DNA from: an uncultured Bacteroidales bacterium
GTDB lineage: Bacteria; Bacteroidota; Bacteroidia; Bacteroidales; P3
Assembly: GCA_949291555.1 (NCBI GenBank)
Contig: CASEWE010000002.1
Coordinates: 162,171-226,170, forward strand
DNA: 64,000 bases
Direction of reading: 5' to 3'
The notes beneath the pieces were generated by a model. That model saw only the letters and a program-made list of their open reading frames with translations. It was not told the DNA's origin and did no database searches. The position numbers were made by a program, and so were the translations under genes. Shown here one piece after another: positions 62,543 through 64,000 of this stretch (positions are counted from its first letter, which is position 1; each line of letters starts with the position of its first letter).

Positions 62543-64000
62543 ATGAACTTCAAGAGATTAGACACTCTCTCCATAGATAATACCAAGCTGAACCTGGAAG
62601 CCTTGTACCGGATTGCGCCCTCGGTCTTTACCGAAGCCATCGACCCCAAGACGGGAAAGACGAGCCGGAAAGTGGACTTCGAGGCCCTGCGCCAGCTCCT
62701 CGGCGACATGGCCGTAGACGGGGAGGGCGAACGCTACCGCTTCACCTGGGTTGGCAAGAACGCCGCCAAGGCGGAAGCGGCCGAGCCTACCGGCCAGACC
62801 CTGCGCCCCGTGCCGGAGGATTCCGTGGACTGGGAAAACACCCGCAACCTCTACATAGAAGGCGACAACCTGGAAATACTGAAGCTGCTGCAGCGTTCCT
62901 ACATGGGAAAGGTCAAGATGATTTACATAGACCCGCCCTATAACACCGGCAACGATTTCGTGTACGACGACCACTTTGCCCGCACGGCCTCCGAGGAAGA
63001 CCTTGAAGCCGGGAATGTGGACGAGCTCGGCAACCGCTACCGCAAGAACACGGAATCCAACGGCATACCGCAAGAACACGGAATCCAACGGCAGGTTCCA
63101 TTCCGACTGGTGCTCCATGATCTATCCCCGGCTCCTGGTGGCCCGAACCCTGCTGAGCGAGGACGGGGTCATCTTCATCTCAATAGGTGAGGAGGAGGTA
63201 CACAATCTCAAAAAAATCTGCGATGAAGTATTTGGTGCAGATAATTTTCGAAATGAATTCATCACACGCAGATACGACAAAAATCTAAACAGGCAGTTCA
63301 TAGACAACGGATTGCGTTCGTTCAACGTTGGTTTTGAATACATCCTATGCTATGCAAAACCAAACTTCTTGTTCACTCCGATATTCAGAAAAGCTTCTGA
63401 AAATCGGCAATCCACAGGATATTGGAAAGGATTTTGGAATGATGCCAACAGACCTACCATGCGATATGATATATTAGGTTTCACCCCATCCACAGGCCAA
63501 TGGAAATGGAAACAAGATGTTGCCAAACAAGCTGTTGAAAATTACCAAGAGTATGTAAAGAATTTTAGCGACAGGATGTCATTAGAGGAATATTGGGAAT
63601 CAACAGGAAAAGAGAAGAAGTTCATCAGACGAACTTCCAACGGAAAAGGGAAAAATGCAGGAGTTGAGAACTGGATTCCTCCATCGGACGATATTCTACG
63701 CAATACAAACTGGCAGGATCTCCTTGCCTCCAAAAAAGATGATACCGCCCAAGGGCTTTTTGATTACCCCAAAAATCTCGATGTCATCAAGCTCATTCTT
63801 CAAACAGGAGCAAAGGATGGCTGTGCCGTCCTCGACTTCTTCTCCGGTTCCGGCACCACCGCCCATGCCGTGATGCAACTCAATGCCGAAGATGGCGGAA
63901 ACCGCCGATTCATCATGGTCCAGCTCCCCGAGGCCACCGCCGAGGACAGCGAAGCATTTAAAACCGGCTACAAGAATATCTGCGAAATAGGAAAAGAACG
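62543..64000 (+). CDS. mod: Type III restriction-modification methyltransferase (Mod), frame broken by a 28-bp duplication; 3'-truncated by window edge
   Basis: The ATG at 62543 starts a beta-class N6-adenine methyltransferase with RNLYIEGDNLEILKLLQRSY and motif IV MIYIDPPYNTGNDFVY. After RKNTESNG the frame meets an exact 28-bp tandem copy, shifts by +1 and stops at 63188-63190. From the second copy a different frame runs without a stop to 64000 and reads on as Mod: SMIYPRLLVARTLLSEDGVIFIS, a target-recognition region, then motif I LDFFSGSGTTAHAVMQLN and RRFIMVQLPE. Deleting one copy restores a single Mod frame. The partner res gene should lie beyond the window. The region 63190-63800 is far AT-richer than its flanks. 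Confidence 0.9.
63038..63093 (+). repeat. Exact 28-bp tandem duplication inside mod
   Basis: 63038-63065 and 63066-63093 are identical. Bases on either side differ, so the unit is exactly 28 nt, which is not a multiple of three. It falls between motif IV and the target-recognition domain. Confidence 0.97.

Overview
The window comes from a GC-rich member of the Bacteroidota, most likely order Bacteroidales. The evidence is several promoters of the Bacteroidetes type (TTG/TTTG, about 20 nt, then TAnnTTTG), two giant secreted proteins with type IX secretion (T9SS) sorting domains, a TonB-dependent receptor paired with a DUF4249 lipoprotein, a DUF3078 outer-membrane protein, and a fused DAHP synthase/chorismate mutase. 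GC content plus lysine fermentation would fit a Rikenellaceae-like gut lineage, but that placement is inference.

Layout. 1-5.6 kb: the tail of a LuxR-type regulator, a 1510-aa T9SS adhesin-like protein and a 35-aa membrane peptide. 5.8-10.7 kb: a lysine-fermentation cluster (atoD, kal, kce, kdd, kamA) without kamD, kamE or atoA; its KamA carries a Lys/Ala-rich tail. 11-28 kb: mostly housekeeping genes (sodB, aroK, an EF-G paralogue, a lipoprotein zinc peptidase, an EI24 membrane protein, the overlapping pyrE-SRPBCC-rRNA methyltransferase operon, rpe, DUF3078, DAHP synthase/chorismate mutase, pepD, rdgB, a CPA1 antiporter). 28.9-36 kb: a second T9SS protein with the same architecture as the first, then TonB receptor plus DUF4249. 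36-41 kb: asnS, tRNA-His, rplU-rpmA and a YgiQ radical-SAM protein. 41-47 kb: an AsmA-family protein and rpoN. 46.7-57.7 kb: a minus-strand surface-polysaccharide locus (MBOAT acyltransferase, AlgX-like partner, Wzx flippase, GT2, GT4, two tandem Wzy-like proteins, O-antigen-ligase-like protein). 58.1-62.4 kb: sufBCD. 62.5 kb to the end: a type III restriction-modification mod gene.

The most interesting signals are two reversible-looking frame disruptions on either side of suf. The MBOAT gene is split by a (CT)10 dinucleotide tract so that its N-terminal segment and its body lie in different frames; 9 or 12 units would join them. The mod gene is split by an exact 28-bp tandem duplication, and removing one copy restores a full Mod reading frame to the window edge. 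Together they suggest phase variation of surface-glycan acylation and of DNA methylation. A third signal is an array of 27-bp tandem repeats with internal dyads between sufB and sufC.

All calls come from reading the sequence and its translations. No database search was run, so family names rest on recognised motifs.
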